Below, in pieces: positions 14,791 to 28,655 of a DNA stretch of 64,000 nt. Both the position numbers and the translations under genes were made by a program. The DNA is taken from assembly GCF_000247815.1 (NCBI RefSeq), contig NC_021673.1:104759363-104823362 (forward strand), read 5' to 3'. Position 1 is the stretch's first letter; every line of letters begins with the position of its first letter. The notes under the pieces are model-generated. The model did no database searches. It saw only the letters and a program-made list of their open reading frames with translations, and had not been told where the DNA came from. Source of the stretch: Ficedula albicollis (Eukaryota > Chordata > Aves > Passeriformes > Muscicapidae).

Positions 14791-14867
14791 CACATCCGTT
14801 TACTCATACTGCCTCTGATTTTTCCTATGCACATCCGTTTACTCATACTGCCTCTGATTTTCCTTTT
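14791..14867 (+). repeat. 39-bp tandem duplication
   Basis: Two units start CACATCCGTTTACTCATACT at 14791 and 14830. They are identical for about 34 bases, then differ by one T in the following run. Confidence 0.92.
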
Positions 14868-15904
14868 AAGGCAGCTGATTGCCAAGGGTCCAGTGAGTTA
14901 TTTGTTAGGGGGAGAGGAATGGAGGTGTGGGGATTGGCAGCATCAAAATTAATTTTGAGTCAGCTACTTAGGAAAACACTTTTCTTTCTGTATTATAATC
15001 TGGCAGGGCTTTTCAGCAGGGGATGCCTAACTCAGAAATTGGTTGATTCTGCAAAACTACACAACACTGACCTTCAGAAAAGGACGTAAAATGTTCCAGT
15101 TCTCGCAATTTTTCAAGGCGAGGACAGCTAGTAAGGAACAAGCAGATCAGGAAGGCCTGCAGCCTTCCTGAAAACCGCTGCTAATAAAATATTTTTGTTT
15201 CGTACACTAGGTTAATAGTATACTTCACCTGCTAGTCAGGTAGATATTCTAGCACAGTATTTTATTTCAACTGTCTTATCTTGCCTATCTTAACTTCTGA
15301 ACAACAGCGTTCTGGAAATAAGTCTAGCTGATCTCTGCCACTCCTGTCTAATAACAAATTAATTCTGCTCATAACAAAAATACCGACCTCAGTTTTCAGC
15401 TTCCTCATCATTCAGAGTAAAGAGAGAAGCAACCTCACTAAAAGCAGCACTCTTAGAAAGAAATGCAATTTGACAGAAATGCAACCGGCCTTCATAATTA
15501 TTCTTCTTTTATCCTCCACCAGTCTATTTGGGTAGGTTTTTTAACTACCATGGAAATACATAATCTGTGCTTTGTCATGCAGATGCCCTATGTGTTTTTA
15601 GGCCAAGACTGGAGAAGCAGTGGCAGACCAACCAGCTAATCATATTCTTCAACTGGCAGCCTCAGGCAAATGACCTTAAATGCTGCAAAACAAAATCTTC
15701 ATCAAATCCAAATAAAAGTAATAATTGATTCAGCACTGTTAACATTCAGAAGCCTAAGAACTGTCCTGAGGACACAGCAGAATGTTAAACACACTAAAAA
15801 CAGACTTGAAAGAAAATACAGCAGTGAGGAGACAAAAAAAAAATCTCTTTCGCACAAGACCTCTCCCCTGCACAAAAAAAAAGGTGAGAAAGAAAATTTT
15901 AACT

Positions 15905-16062
15905 TGTATATTTAAGTTTCATCAAAGTTAAAGGAAGAAAAATCAGTACTTTGGCCTCTTTACAATGGTACAAATACGAGCTGTGTATATTTAAGTTTCA
16001 TCAAAGTTAAAGGAAGAAAAATCAGTACTTTGGCCTCTTTACAATGGAACAAATACAAGCTC
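15905..16062 (+). repeat. 79-bp tandem duplication
   Basis: Units 15905-15983 and 15984-16062 begin TGTATATTTAAGTTTC. Differences are GGTACA/GGAACA and TACGAG/TACAAG, the latter a CpG transition. Confidence 0.93.
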
Positions 16063-16868
16063 TAGGAAGCAGCTCAGGATTTCCTGCCACACATTGTCAT
16101 ATCTCATCACAAATGCCACCGAGCAGGGTCCCCATGTTCCCCCCATTAGCGCTGCTGTTCCACAAGGTGTGAGGGAGGGTCCGCCGTGATGGTTCCAGGG
16201 GGGCGAGCAGCCGGCCAGGGCACAGCAGCTCAAACCCTGCTCCTGCACTCAGCCACAGACTTCACACAGCCAGCGGGAGCTAGTCACCTCTTCCTCTGAG
16301 CCCCCACCGCTGTTCAGTGCGGGGAAGGAGGCTCCAGTGCTGCACTGAGGGGCTGACAGAGCGGGAAGCAGACAGCAGTCACACAAACTGCAGCACTTGG
16401 GACGATACGCCGCTGATCTGGCAAAGCTAAAGCTTTTGTTTCCGACTCAGAAGTATGTGCAGCCAAAATAATCCATTCTTGATTATGTCTGGGATTTCCT
16501 GACCTTTGTGTTCAGACAGCACACTTTCTGACAGTAGGGTGGAAGATTACCAGCAGTTTTCGCTGCAGTTATATCAGTATTAATCACACAGTGCATAAAT
16601 CCATGCACCTTCATTTGCGTCCAGTGCACTTCCCTGGTCAAACTCCACAGAAAGTTGGCTAAAACTGTGCAGCTGTAATACTGAGGAACAAGCATGGTCT
16701 GATGAACCTGGTGAAGTTACTGTCTGCTTTTGATCATTTACTAGGGCTGAGGAACTCAAATCCAGAAAATTCGGTCAAGTTACACAGTTCTTTAAATAAA
16801 GATGTAGCTTTACTTGCTTTAGCTTCCATATATTCAAAATGCTAAGAAAAGCATCCAAAGCTGCAGAT
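16063..16868. other. Intron with a local GC- and CpG-rich patch
   Basis: 16100-16410 is clearly richer in GC and CpG than its flanks. It is not open over a useful length and no transposon family is recognised. It could be an old element or a small regulatory island. Confidence 0.5.
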
Positions 16869-16971
16869 ATGTCACCTGTCCTTTAAGACAGAAGACACTG
16901 TATGTCTTCTCATACAATGTATGTCACCTGTCCTTTAAGACAGAAGACACTATATGTCTTCTCATACAATG
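16869..16971 (+). repeat. 52-bp tandem duplication
   Basis: The units start ATGTCACCTGTCCTTTAAGA at 16869 and 16921. A single difference (CACTGTATG versus CACTATATG) is visible. Confidence 0.93.
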
Positions 16972-17811
16972 AAAAAAACTTGTTTGTTTTTTTTTTTTTT
17001 TTAGTAAATGAGAATGTTAAACAATTATTAACATCCCACAGGCAGCTCCACTAAGACCACATAGTTTATATTTTGCATGACAGATGACTTCAGCAATTTC
17101 TGAAGCACGCATAGCATTCAGGAAATAACTATGCAAGAACTGAAATCCTGAAATACCAACAAATTTCAGGAAATAAAGCTGCAATCAGTACATAAAGCTG
17201 GAATGACACAAAAAAAACCCTAAAAACATGACAAGAACTAGAATCCTACTGAACTCTCCCTGGATCCTGAAATAATCTCCAGTGAGAGAGCTGCTATAAA
17301 GTTCAATTATATCCAACTACCATATATTAATACCAGTTTTTGGATATTACCTTAAAAAACTGAAGCGTGCACTTGAAAGCAAATTTATCAAAATGCAAGT
17401 TTTGATGTATTTTCTTCATGAGGACTTTTCAATAATGTACCAGAAAAATCAGAAAAATTAATTTTTAAAATTACATTTGTAACTGAAATCTAGTCAAAGA
17501 CATACAGTAACTACCTGGAAAAAACCAAAAAACACTAAGTATGCAGTGGGAGGTCTTAACAAAAATATTTAATCGGACACTGTTAACCTTTCAGAAAGCT
17601 GCACCTTCCCCAAACTGAGTTTGAAGATGATGGAAGGACTGAGGAAGAAACATTAAGTAATAAAGAGCATTACACACAAACCTCAGCAACACTCACTAAG
17701 CCAGACACCGGTATATAATCACTTTGACAAACACGTAGAAAAACTTGCACTTAGAAGGAAAGAATGAATATGGAGAACAAGGACCTCTATGCCAGGAAGG
17801 AAGGACAGAGA

Positions 17812-18088
17812 ATATCAACGTTAAAAGTGTTTAAACACAAACACACCAACCCAAGCAATTAACTCAGACAATTAAACAACTGTGGGCTTTTCATAGAACC
17901 GTGGGGCAAAAGAAACAAACACTCAGACAATTAAACAACTGTGGGCTTTTCACAGAACCATGGGGCAAAAGAAACAAATATATCAACGTTAAAAGTGTTT
18001 AAACACAAACACACCAACCCAAGCAATTAACTCAGACAATTAAACAACTGTGGGCTTTTCATAGAACCGTGGGGCAAAAGAAACAAAC
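17812..18088 (+). repeat. Composite duplication A-B-B'-A-B
   Basis: A is a 50-bp block starting ATATCAACGTTAAAAG (17812 and 17980). B is a 59-bp block starting ACTCAGACAATTAAAC (17862, 17921 and 18030). The middle B' differs from the outer two (CACAGAACCATGG versus CATAGAACCGTGG). The 168-bp offset between the A blocks shows a nested history: an ABB' unit was duplicated and one B lost, or a related path. Confidence 0.92.
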
Positions 18089-21000
18089 ATGCACTGCCTG
18101 AACATTAAATGCTGGGGTTCAAGGAGGACTAAACTGTAGAAGTTGTTACAGCCTAGACTATGAAGACAGACCAACCAATCCACAAACTCCTGACCCCATC
18201 CCCCTTCTGGTATTATAATCTACACACCACCTAAAAATTTCCATAACCCCCAAACCAGATTAGCTTCCTTTAAAAGGAAAGAGAAACAAAAGAAGGAAAC
18301 TGGCCTTTTAAAAGGCAATTAATAATCTTTTACCCTTCCTTTTTTTGTTCAACAATACTTTTCAGTATCATATTATTCTTAGGCCTAGAGCACAGAGGAA
18401 GTTCTTGCCTAGTAAAATCAACTTTTACCAACAGCAAGCTGTGCTGATTCTCTGAACAAATAAAAAATTTCCCCAAGATCTCCAGGATAAAGGATAAAGA
18501 CTACACCCTAAAACACGATGGAGAAACTAGATGTGTGGACACTATTACGCAACAAAATGCAGAAAAACTAAAAGTTGTAAGAAGGGGCAATCCTTGAGGT
18601 TAAAAATATTTAGTTCCCAGGACTATAATTAGTAACCTCTGGAATTTTTTATGAACTCTAGCAGCTTCCAACATTGCATAAGCCACTATGCTGTACAGAA
18701 ATCCAACACCAAGTATGTTATGATACATACACAAATTTCTGCTTTGCCAAAACAGACTTATATACATCTTCATCAAATCACCAGCAGTTTCAAAGGCAAA
18801 CAGTTACAGAAATTCACTGGTTTTGTAGCAAAGGATTAACAGCTATTTGATTATGGGTATGAGAAAGCAGCACCCACTTCCAAGTTTCTAAGCACTATTA
18901 TTGTCCATTACATGACTTCAGTAGTACCACAGTAGACCTTTTATTTAATAATATTACTTGGGGATTGTGGTGTGGGAATATGATCCTAATTTTGAGATAA
19001 GAATTTATTCAAGTAATATTAAAATGCTGGCCACAGACAGCCAGAAAGCCAACTAACACCAATGTGTAGAAATCACAAATTAAAGACATCCTTGAAACGC
19101 TCTTCTCTTACAGTCTTAAGCTGATAAATGTTATCAGTTGATAAATGCATGCAAAATATTAGCAGAAACAATACAGCAACACAAGGAAGGCTGGGTTGTC
19201 TCAAAGGTGAACACTTATTTTTCAAATCTAGCACTAATAAGACTATAAATTGACAACAGAAGGAGAGCTATGAACTCTTAAGGCTGGGTTCCCTCTTAGC
19301 ATGAGCTGACCCTGAGCTCAAAATCTCCTGTTACACAATCATAATGCAGAAGGCCTGGAAGACTTCTGTATGAGAGAGCCATTAAGTGCATATTTTTTAA
19401 TGAAAAGAGCTCCACTACACTGACTCAGTCCGCCTTAAAACCACTTCAACAATTTTTTTACAAAAATTGGTTAATACTGGTAGATATGGGAATTCTATTA
19501 TTGTGTTTTAGAGAGACAGAGACTCGCATGGAGCCCTATATTTTGCAAGAGCATGCAGACTAACCTGCATTTACTAGCATTTTACATTTCCAGAATAAAG
19601 AACAAATAATTTGTTTTAATTAATATTTTTTGTGAAACACTGTATAATATACCTATGTAATTTATCAAAATAGCTATTATATTTGAATTAACTGAGTTCC
19701 TTTCAGCACTGTCATTTGATATGGATTTGTGGCTGTGTAAGATCAACCCACACCACAATGACATCTGTTCATACAGCTGGAATTTCACCACAGGATTTCA
19801 GATTTCCCCTTTCTTCTTTTACAACTACACTGGAGAGGGAGATACTGAACATGAGGGGCTTGAAATGATCAGATCACTAAATTGCCCAATCTAATATGCA
19901 GACAGAGTGCTGTTCTTGTAAGATTTCAATTTCAGAAGTTTGCATTTCTTTAAGAAAATAAATCCTCTGCCATGCATGCACTCTCACAGCAGCTAAAACA
20001 TTATCTTTTTGCCAACATCTTCTCAATGTTAATCCAGTGATTTCATCAGCCTATAATATTTGATTTTTCATCCCTCTGCAAGCCTATGCAACTGAATTGC
20101 TGGAATTGTATCTTGCGTATGAGCTCACAGGTCACAGTCAGCCACCTGAGCAACTACTCTACTTTCTGGTTGACTTTACAATTCACCCAACCTCTAATCC
20201 ACAAGGAATTCATCCCAAACACTTTGCAGCAATACGAGCAAATAGCTACAAAATGCCTTACTGCATGGGTTCCCAAAAGATTCAGGGAGAACAAACCTGT
20301 CCCATTTCATATTCCTGATTTCAGAAGCCTTGTGCCTCACTTCACAGCTGAGGAAAGAGTGCTTGACCTGGAAAATAGCACTGACTTTCCTTTAAATGGG
20401 AAGAGAAGCTTGTAAAGCTGGCTATGCCCTGAACACATGAGCAGAATTGTAAGTACACTATTTCTTGGATAACAGGAGGTGACCAGTCTTTAGGTTCCCA
20501 AGAACATTTCAGAGTTTGGCTAACGAAGTCCCCGAAGGGATGCTCATTTTTAAAAGGCAAGCAAATGTAACAGTATCTCAGGCCCAGGTCTGCCGACTTG
20601 AACAAAGGTGCCCTTACTTCCACAGCAAGAGGTCACTAAATGGATTGCCCACCAAAGGGAAGCCTTGGAAAAAATAAGAATCAGTTGAGTGACTAAAAGA
20701 CACCATGTAGCTTTCAAAGGCAGCTGGAGATGGACATCATTTTCCCATTCTCCCACGGGAACTGCGAATTCACCTACCATTTACAGAATGCTTACAGCAC
20801 AGAGAACATGTCCAGATGGACATTTCAGACAGTACCTGAAAGCCTTTTGAGGAAGATTTACACTTTTCTTTGGGATGCCCCCTGTTGATACGGCTCATTT
20901 TTAGAAATAAGCAAAATGTTCTCAAACTGCTACATTCTGCTTTGGTTTCCAAGCCTGCTTGGAAGCACGTTCTGCTCAGCACAGCAGTATCTTCTTATCC

Positions 21001-24000
21001 TGGCAGCAGACTTCATGATACTTTCCATTTGTTATTAAATCTCATAGATGAATTTTTGCAGAAACCAGCAAGGCACGATCAGATTAGAGCGGCTGTTCCT
21101 TTTACTGCAAGGGAATGTAATCAGAAGGGTTCTGGCTCCAGACAAAGAGCAGTATATTAGGTGAGAGAGTATTTATCAATTATCTGAGGGGACCAGTGGC
21201 AAACACAGGTACAAATACAGGCATTCATGATGGTGCCACCTGTAGTCATAATACCTTTTCTTCAGACGTAAACTCCAGTTTCTGAAGTCTTGGGATGCTA
21301 ATTTTTAAGGGATGGGGGGGGGGGAGGGAAATCATAACCTAAAGGATTAAAAACCATGAAGCCAAGGTCAAAAACCTTCTAATGTTGATATTACAATCAA
21401 AACACTCAATAATAAAATACAGTATCACTTTTTGGTTTTGATAGATTACTTAGCAGACTTCAGTGTACAACAGACAATTTTGGCAGAACAAACCAAAGAA
21501 TCATTAGAAGGAACACAAGCATTGATGAAGCTCTGGAAAATCTGCCATTTTATTTGAGACCTATGAAATCCAAATAACTACTTCAGAAGGTTTCAGAGAA
21601 AATAAGTCATTTTCTAAATAATTTAAACAACAATAAGACTTCTGATAATAGGTAATTTCTTCATCTTGGAAAAAAAAAAAAAAAGCATAATGGAATACAA
21701 CAGAGTAGAACCTCAAAGCATAAACAATCTCAAATTAGAAATACATATTCATTTACATTGTCTAAGTGACAGTAATTTACCACTAAAATTCCTACCCCAG
21801 GATTTGTATCCTTTAGCCATCAGACAGACCCCTGTATCAACAACTTTCCACATAAAGGCAAAAAAACCAGTATGAATAGTAATAAGAAAGCCTGTGTAGG
21901 CAGCAGAGAAAATTAAAATCTACAAATCTATAAATTAATTGAATTGTTATTGGACCTTCTTACAGATGAGTCACAGCACAAACTTTATAGCTTTCAGAGG
22001 AAAAATTAGAGAAGCTGAAATTTAAGAGTTTCATACCAACACAGCAATTAGCATGTGACAAAATTAGATGAACTGAACAGCAAGACCCTTTTTAAAGCAC
22101 GGAAAATTATCCCAAATTTGTGCGAACTCAACCAGAAGAGTTTCTCGCATCACATTTTGATCCCTATAGTAAAGCTTCTAAATACTAGGTATCTCATTAG
22201 CAGGTTTAATAAGAAATTTAAAGAGGAGAAGGGAGGACTGGAAGGAAAGCTCTTGTACTTTTTAAAATTGAAATCCAAAATAATGCTGTTTCATTTGGCA
22301 GAAAGGAAATCCTAGGATATGTAAATTAATATTCTTCCCATGCTAATAGCCCTTCTGCTGCCTTCCCCTTTCACAGAAAGAATCTACTCCATATAATAAC
22401 TTTAAACAAAAAACAAACAAACAAAAAAAAAAACCCACCACCCTGAAGTCAAAACAAAACTGAAAATCTGATTTATAGGTAGGATGGGGGTGTGTTCAGA
22501 ATCACAGGGTTTTTTTATCAAAAAATTATCATATAGCAAAGTAATTTAACAGCAAGCATCTCAACTACAAAATAGTTCCAATAATTGCAAGCCATCCTCC
22601 CAAATACAATATATCCCTTTTATGAAGAATATTTTAGAATCTTAAACACTTCACTGCAAACCTCAAACAATCCCGCTAGATTTCTTTTTTTTTTTCCCCC
22701 TCTCCTCATTTGTTTTTTTGAAACTTCAGTAAATGTTCCCTGGGGCAAAGCTCACACAAAAACTACAGAATGTCTCATGGTACTGAACCTTCTGTGAATC
22801 AAGCTTTTAGATACTTGCAACGCTCTGCCATCAAGACGTTCATACAACTCTGAATTATTTATTCATCAATCTCTGTGAAACTTCCCAAACACCAATGGAG
22901 ACCAAGATGATTTCAGCTATTTGATGTTACATCTTCTCAAGTGGCTGAAGAGGCTATAAAGCACCCCATTGCTTAAGCCTGCCATCTCAGTTCCATTAGC
23001 AGTAAAGACCTCTCTATTCAAACTGCTAAGTAAATCCTCCGAGAGCCCGGGGACTGTTTCATGCTTGAAAGCAACTGTTAAGAATTTGACAACAACCAAA
23101 CTGTTCCTATTTAATCCTTCTCCCAAGGTAAAAAGAATTATAGGTAAACATATGCCTTCATTATTTGCTTTGCTGCATTTCAATACTCAATCCCACACAA
23201 AATTGCCAGCCAAGGATTTAATGCAATCTCTTCTGTATTTCAGAGCTATTGCCTTTACAGAATGGAAAAAGCTTAATAAGGGCTGTAGAGTTGGTTAGCA
23301 AACAACTCTATTTTCTATAACACACACTAGAGATTTTGCAGAGGTAACTTTAATAATGCAAGGAGTTTGAGAATTTTTTCTGAAATTAGGATTCTCAGGT
23401 AAATCAGAATAGTTGTTAGTTCATTCAGTCTGCCAATCACTGCTTTTCTCTTCAATTAACAGAAACAAAATTGATCTTTTACAGAGTACAACTACTCCAG
23501 TTTAAGAGCATACACAGATTTACATAAGCTTTCTTTTGGGTTAGTAATATGCACGTTAATCAAACATTCGACTATCGAAGAAGCTTCTTAGATACACTCT
23601 GGAATGCATTAAAATGAAAATTTCAAGCCTTTGGTCAGGTTTAATTCAGGAATCAAAGTACTTCAAAATTTTTCAGAGACCAACACTGTTACTTACTGAC
23701 GTACAGTGTTCTCACCCACGCAGTCACTGTCTAATCCTTCTTTCTTATTAACAAAGATGAACCATTACATATAGAGGATAATGATTGAATGAAAATAAAC
23801 ACACACGTTCTATGAGGAGAAAATATATTAAGCCAATTAGCATTTCTTTTTAAATTGGGGGTAAAAAATTATCCCCAAAAAGCAGACAACCTTTCACAGG
23901 AGTTTATTTGGACTGCATTCTTGTTTGGAGACAAAACAAGGACTAAGGAGACTGAGGAGTATATTAAAAGAGACAAAAGAAATTCACAATTTAAAAGGAA

Positions 24001-25881
24001 GGCTGTGGAAAATTCACCAAGCATTAGACACCAAAGGCTAAATCCAGGTCTCTCATCAAATTTCATGGACTCAGACTTAATATACAGTACAGCAGATGTA
24101 TCATTTATGTATAGCACAACAGATACATCCAAAATCATCTATACTAATAATCTATAGTTAGTAACAGTCGTACCCTGTCAGAGGAGTTCAATGACAAAGC
24201 AAAAGGAGGATGAATCATACATGTAATTAACATGGGAAAACAAGTCACTGGAAAAACTAAACCCAAAAATCAGAAACCTAAACTTCAATGCTTACACTAA
24301 AAGTCAAAAACAAAATTCCCAAATTATTTCTCATACCATGCATCACGTATCACACCTCACTTTCTAGTGGGTTTCCCACATGCATCTTAGTGAGCAAAGC
24401 CCCTTATTAATTTTAATAATACTTCCTGCAAGTAAACAAGGAGGTCATGAAAACAAACGGGAGACCTGAAGACACTCAGACAGTTACTGTAAGGCTAATT
24501 ATACTATTTAATGGAAAAGAAAGCCTTGTTCCTAGCCTAATTTAAGCAGCAAGAAAAAAAGCCACCACTCGCTTTGAAAGATGCAGCTTTCTACACCATT
24601 CAATTAGGCTTTCTTCTTTTTTTCTGCACATTCACACATTAAAACTTCTTGCTCTTTTCATACACATTTAAATAATAAATTCCCTTCTTTGCTCTGAACT
24701 GCTTAAGGAAATGGGCACAGTACAGCCTTTATATTACTTGTATGCTTTTCTGCCATGTCAAGTCTCTACAGATGTCTTGGTTGTGCTTAACACAGTCCTA
24801 AAGCGCTGCTGAACGCATTATGGCTGGAGCAGCAGATTAAAAGGTACCTTAATACTCGCTGCTTTTCTTTTACATCAACTCTTCAGGAACATTTAAAAAC
24901 AATTTGGCATTAAAAACATCACTCTCTTTCCTTTCCAGCTCACGGCTCTGTTCTAACCCATGCTTCCCTATACAATTGTATTTCAGTACAATAGTGCACT
25001 AAATTACTGTCTTTTGAAGGGAAAAAAATACAGTTAATAATATATCATCTTTACCCTCATAAAGAAGCTCTAGTGAGGACCGAGGTGAATTGACACTTAA
25101 GTAAATATTTTGAGACTTCTTCAATACATTCAGTGTATTTCAGGTTTCTTGTTACTCTTCCCCAGAAGCACTGCTTTGCTGAGGAGCTTGCTTGTTAGCA
25201 AAATCCTACTCTTTTGGAAAAGAGTGGTAAAGTGCACAGCAAGTACAACAAATGTTAACAGCATTCAAATGGAGATGGAAAAGAAAGGTAGTGCTGGAGA
25301 GTGAATAATCTTCAATGACCTTCCTAAGGTGGCTCCTCAAAGTCTTGTACATTTGTTCCATACTGTATTATAAGTATTAAGCATAATTTAAAACACTGCA
25401 CAGTACAACAGAAGATTTCACACACAGTAGCCAAGTACAGAGTGTGAAAGCAAAATGCGTCTTTGTAAACAAATATAAAGAATCAGTCACTTAACAGCAT
25501 CCTTCTTTACATACTTGAAATTTTATGGTTACTGCCTGACAGAGCTGCCTGCTACATCATAAATAGGAGATAAAGCTAATGAGAATCTGATGTAGATGTG
25601 CTTCTTTTAGAAATTGTTCTAGTAGTGCTGCTCTGACCAATTATTTGTTCTCTGCATTGTTGACCTTGTTCCTTTCTGCTTGTAGGCTTCTCCTAGGCCA
25701 AATGCATCTACTGCTCATCCTGCACAGGACTGGCCATGATGCCCCTTGGATTCTGAAATACTGTCCTGCTTCTTACAATTAATGGGAACAGCTTTCTCGC
25801 TTTCTATCTGCTGCCATGCTCCTTTCTTCTGTGCCGGAGTACAGTATCCTCAAAACAATCATCAACTGCTCCTTTACCCTA
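18089..25881. other. Long intron stretch without recognised genes
   Basis: Unique-looking AT-rich DNA. The longest frames (109 codons at 20086 and at 22969, both +) lack domain-like composition and resemble no family known to me. No RNA gene seen. Confidence 0.65.
21314..21324 (+). repeat. Short G homopolymer, 11 nt
   Basis: The only notable G run on the + strand. It is an order of magnitude shorter than most of the C tracts and is useful as the contrast for the strand bias. Confidence 0.9.
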
Positions 25882-26003
25882 CAGACAGCACTGGGGGACA
25901 AGAACATTGGGAGCGAGATGCACATATATCCATCCCGTGTATCAGACAGCACTGGGGGACAAGAACATTGGGAGCTAGATGCACATATATCCATCCCGTG
26001 TAT
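25882..26003 (+). repeat. 61-bp tandem duplication
   Basis: The units start CAGACAGCACTGGGGGACAA at 25882 and 25943, with one difference (GGAGCGAGA versus GGAGCTAGA). They are followed by unrelated intron sequence. Confidence 0.93.
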
Positions 26004-27243
26004 TCCTCCAAAACAATTCAACAAGACACAACTCATCTACATGCAATGTTTCTTTCTATAATTATAATATTGTACAGTCCACAGACAGCCTAAGCACTAA
26101 ATGATACACTGTAGCTGCTGCTAAGGCAGCAGCAGATTTACATGGGTGAAATCTAGCCAGTGTACCACTGTTGTAAATTATCAAAGATTAAGCTCCTTCT
26201 CCATTAACGCTGCCACAGATTTAAAAAAAATAAATAGAAATGTTCATTTGTTATGAAAACTTCAGGTGACATAAAGGGAAAGTCCATACGGTAAAGAGGC
26301 CAAATATTTTCTAGCTTTTAGAACACCTATGACAGCTGTCTTTAGAAAGTGCAGCAACAACTCACAGGCTATGTGCCCAGTGCTCAGGAAAGAAAACCCA
26401 AAACCGGTTGCATCAAAACTGTTTCATAACCAGTTTCACTGCACACCATCATGCTTTATTTAGGTTAACTGCATTGCAGGTATTCCCAACTTTGGGTAGT
26501 TTCAGGAAACTCCTATCTCTGTCCATCTTCAACACAATGGAAGTGCTCCTAGGAGCGAGAATTTTCCAGACTTTCCCGCAGAAAAGTAAATGAGCAGAGA
26601 AAGTAGAGGTTTGTTACTGCTTTTTCCTGTCTGGAATGAACGAAAAGTAAAAATAACAAAGAGATTTTATTCTGAAGCAGATCAGGAATAAAACTTGCAA
26701 AAACAAGTCTAGCACAGAAGTCTCCACATATTACCCAATTATAATTAAGACCAGCTGCAAGAAGTTTCGAAAAGTTTTCCAGAACTTATTTCCAAAGAAG
26801 TGGCTGGAAATTGTGTATCATAGAGAGAGCACAATATTCCATACTCCAACACAGAATACCAAAGCCGTAGCAAATTAATATCAGCTTAACTGATTTTATT
26901 AGAATTTCCTGTCATTACGTTAATAAAAAATTAGTGGCAAATTAGTACGTCACAGTAATTTACATTACAAGACAATGATATTGAAACTTGATAGTTTAAA
27001 TGAGACTGATAAAAATATACTTATGAAGCTTCTTGTGCAAATAATCTTCTGCTTAACTGATATCAGTCTTGTTTAATTAAAACAAAAAATTAAGCTAAGT
27101 TTTCCTTCTATCTCTCCAGATGAGTTCAATCTACACATATCAGATAAGCATTCTAATCTATATAATGTAATATTTGAGTGGATTTTTAAAACCTCTATAA
27201 ATGTCAAATAAAATTTGCTTTCAGGAAGTTTACATTGCATAAG

Positions 27244-27253
27244 CCCCCCCCCC
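27244..27253 (+). repeat. Short C homopolymer, 10 nt
   Basis: A ten-base C run in AT-rich intron sequence. It shows what an unexpanded C run looks like in this locus. Confidence 0.9.
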
Positions 27254-28597
27254 AAACAGAGTATGTTTGATGAATGGACACAAGTGTAAAAGATAAAACT
27301 ATTGTAAAAGCCTACATTTAATTTTTGAGAGAGACAGAAGCATGTGCATATTCACACTTATGTTGCCTTAAATTCATTTATGTTAAATGCTACATTAGAA
27401 ACCAAGTTGTACACCCATGGAGGTTTATCCAGCTCAAATACCTGAACTTTTCTTTCCTTTAGTCCATTTAATCTCAGCATTAAGGTTAAGGAGAACAAAA
27501 AATTCTGTAGAAGGGCCATATCCAATCACACAGGAAGACATTTTACCAGAATGCTTGCAGAAGACAATAAAATCGTGTTTCAGCATGACTGACAGCCTTC
27601 AAGAGCTTTTGAGGCATTCAAAGTTGTTATGACATATTAAAAAAAAACCAGAAAGAGCAGCATTAATCAATAAGGCAGATGATCTACATTGCCTCCATAA
27701 AATGAGGAAACCTACCTTCCTTTGTAATGTGCTCTGGGATCTGCTGAGAGATAGCTATAGATGATGAGTGTGGAGAGAATAAGCATATGTCTTCTCATCT
27801 TAGCACACATACTAAATATTTTTTAACTTTAAATCATGTGACATATTTACACTTTTTACCTAATATCTACTTTTATATATGTACCCTTGAAATAATATTT
27901 TAAAAAATAAAGTCTCTCTGGCTTTAAATAAGACCATTTATTCATATATTTATTAAAATTAGAAATATTTACAAATTAACCTTGATAATCTTATCATTAG
28001 AATGAATTAAGAGCTCACAACGAACACACCAATAAGTAGCAACAAAGTTTTGCTTATTCCAGGGTTTTACTATTAAGTCATAAACATTTTGCTCATGCAT
28101 ACAGAATTTTGACTAAACTATAACAATATGACCAAAACATCTGAAAATTGGAAAAGCACCAAGACATCATCCTTCCCTTCTTAGATTATTTTCAACATCT
28201 AAGAAATGCTCAGGAAGCAGCAGTTCAGTTGCAAATGTTAGCTAAACCAATAAAATTAAAAGCTGTTACTTTAGAAATCAGCATTACAGTAATCCCTAAA
28301 GGAATTCTGTTTCACCCACATCACCCTGACAGAGCATCTGGTTTTCCTACTGCATCCAACATAACCTTAAAAGAAAACAATAGAGAAATATTCCAATTAC
28401 AGAAGCTTTCTTTACCAGTAGTGATGCACACAACATACACTATGTCCATGAAGCCTCAACTGCATCAGAGGAAATTATGGGAGATCTAATTAACATAAAT
28501 TTTCAAGAAGTCTGAGAACTCAAAAAAAAACCAAAAAAACAAAAAAAAAAAAACAAAAAGGAGAGTGTTATTGACTCTATTAAAAATTTAATATGAA

Positions 28598-28655
28598 TTG
28601 GACCTGATGTAGGCCCCTTCCAACTCAGTATATTCTGTGACTCTGTACTATGCTA
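28598..28655 (+). mobile_element. CR1 LINE 3'-terminal fragment
   Basis: It contains TTGGACCTGATGTAGGCCCC, TTCCAACTCAG, then TATTCTGTGACTCTG, the typical CR1 3' terminus ending in a short imperfect octamer repeat instead of poly-A. Only about 60 bp are recognisable. Confidence 0.75.

Noticed and set aside
17812..18088. CRISPR-like array
   Set aside because: Blocks are directly adjacent, of two kinds, without constant repeats and variable spacers, in vertebrate nuclear DNA.
20086..20415. 109-codon frame as a possible gene or pseudogene
   Set aside because: No recognisable domain, no splice or promoter context, and an overlapping frame of similar quality in another phase.
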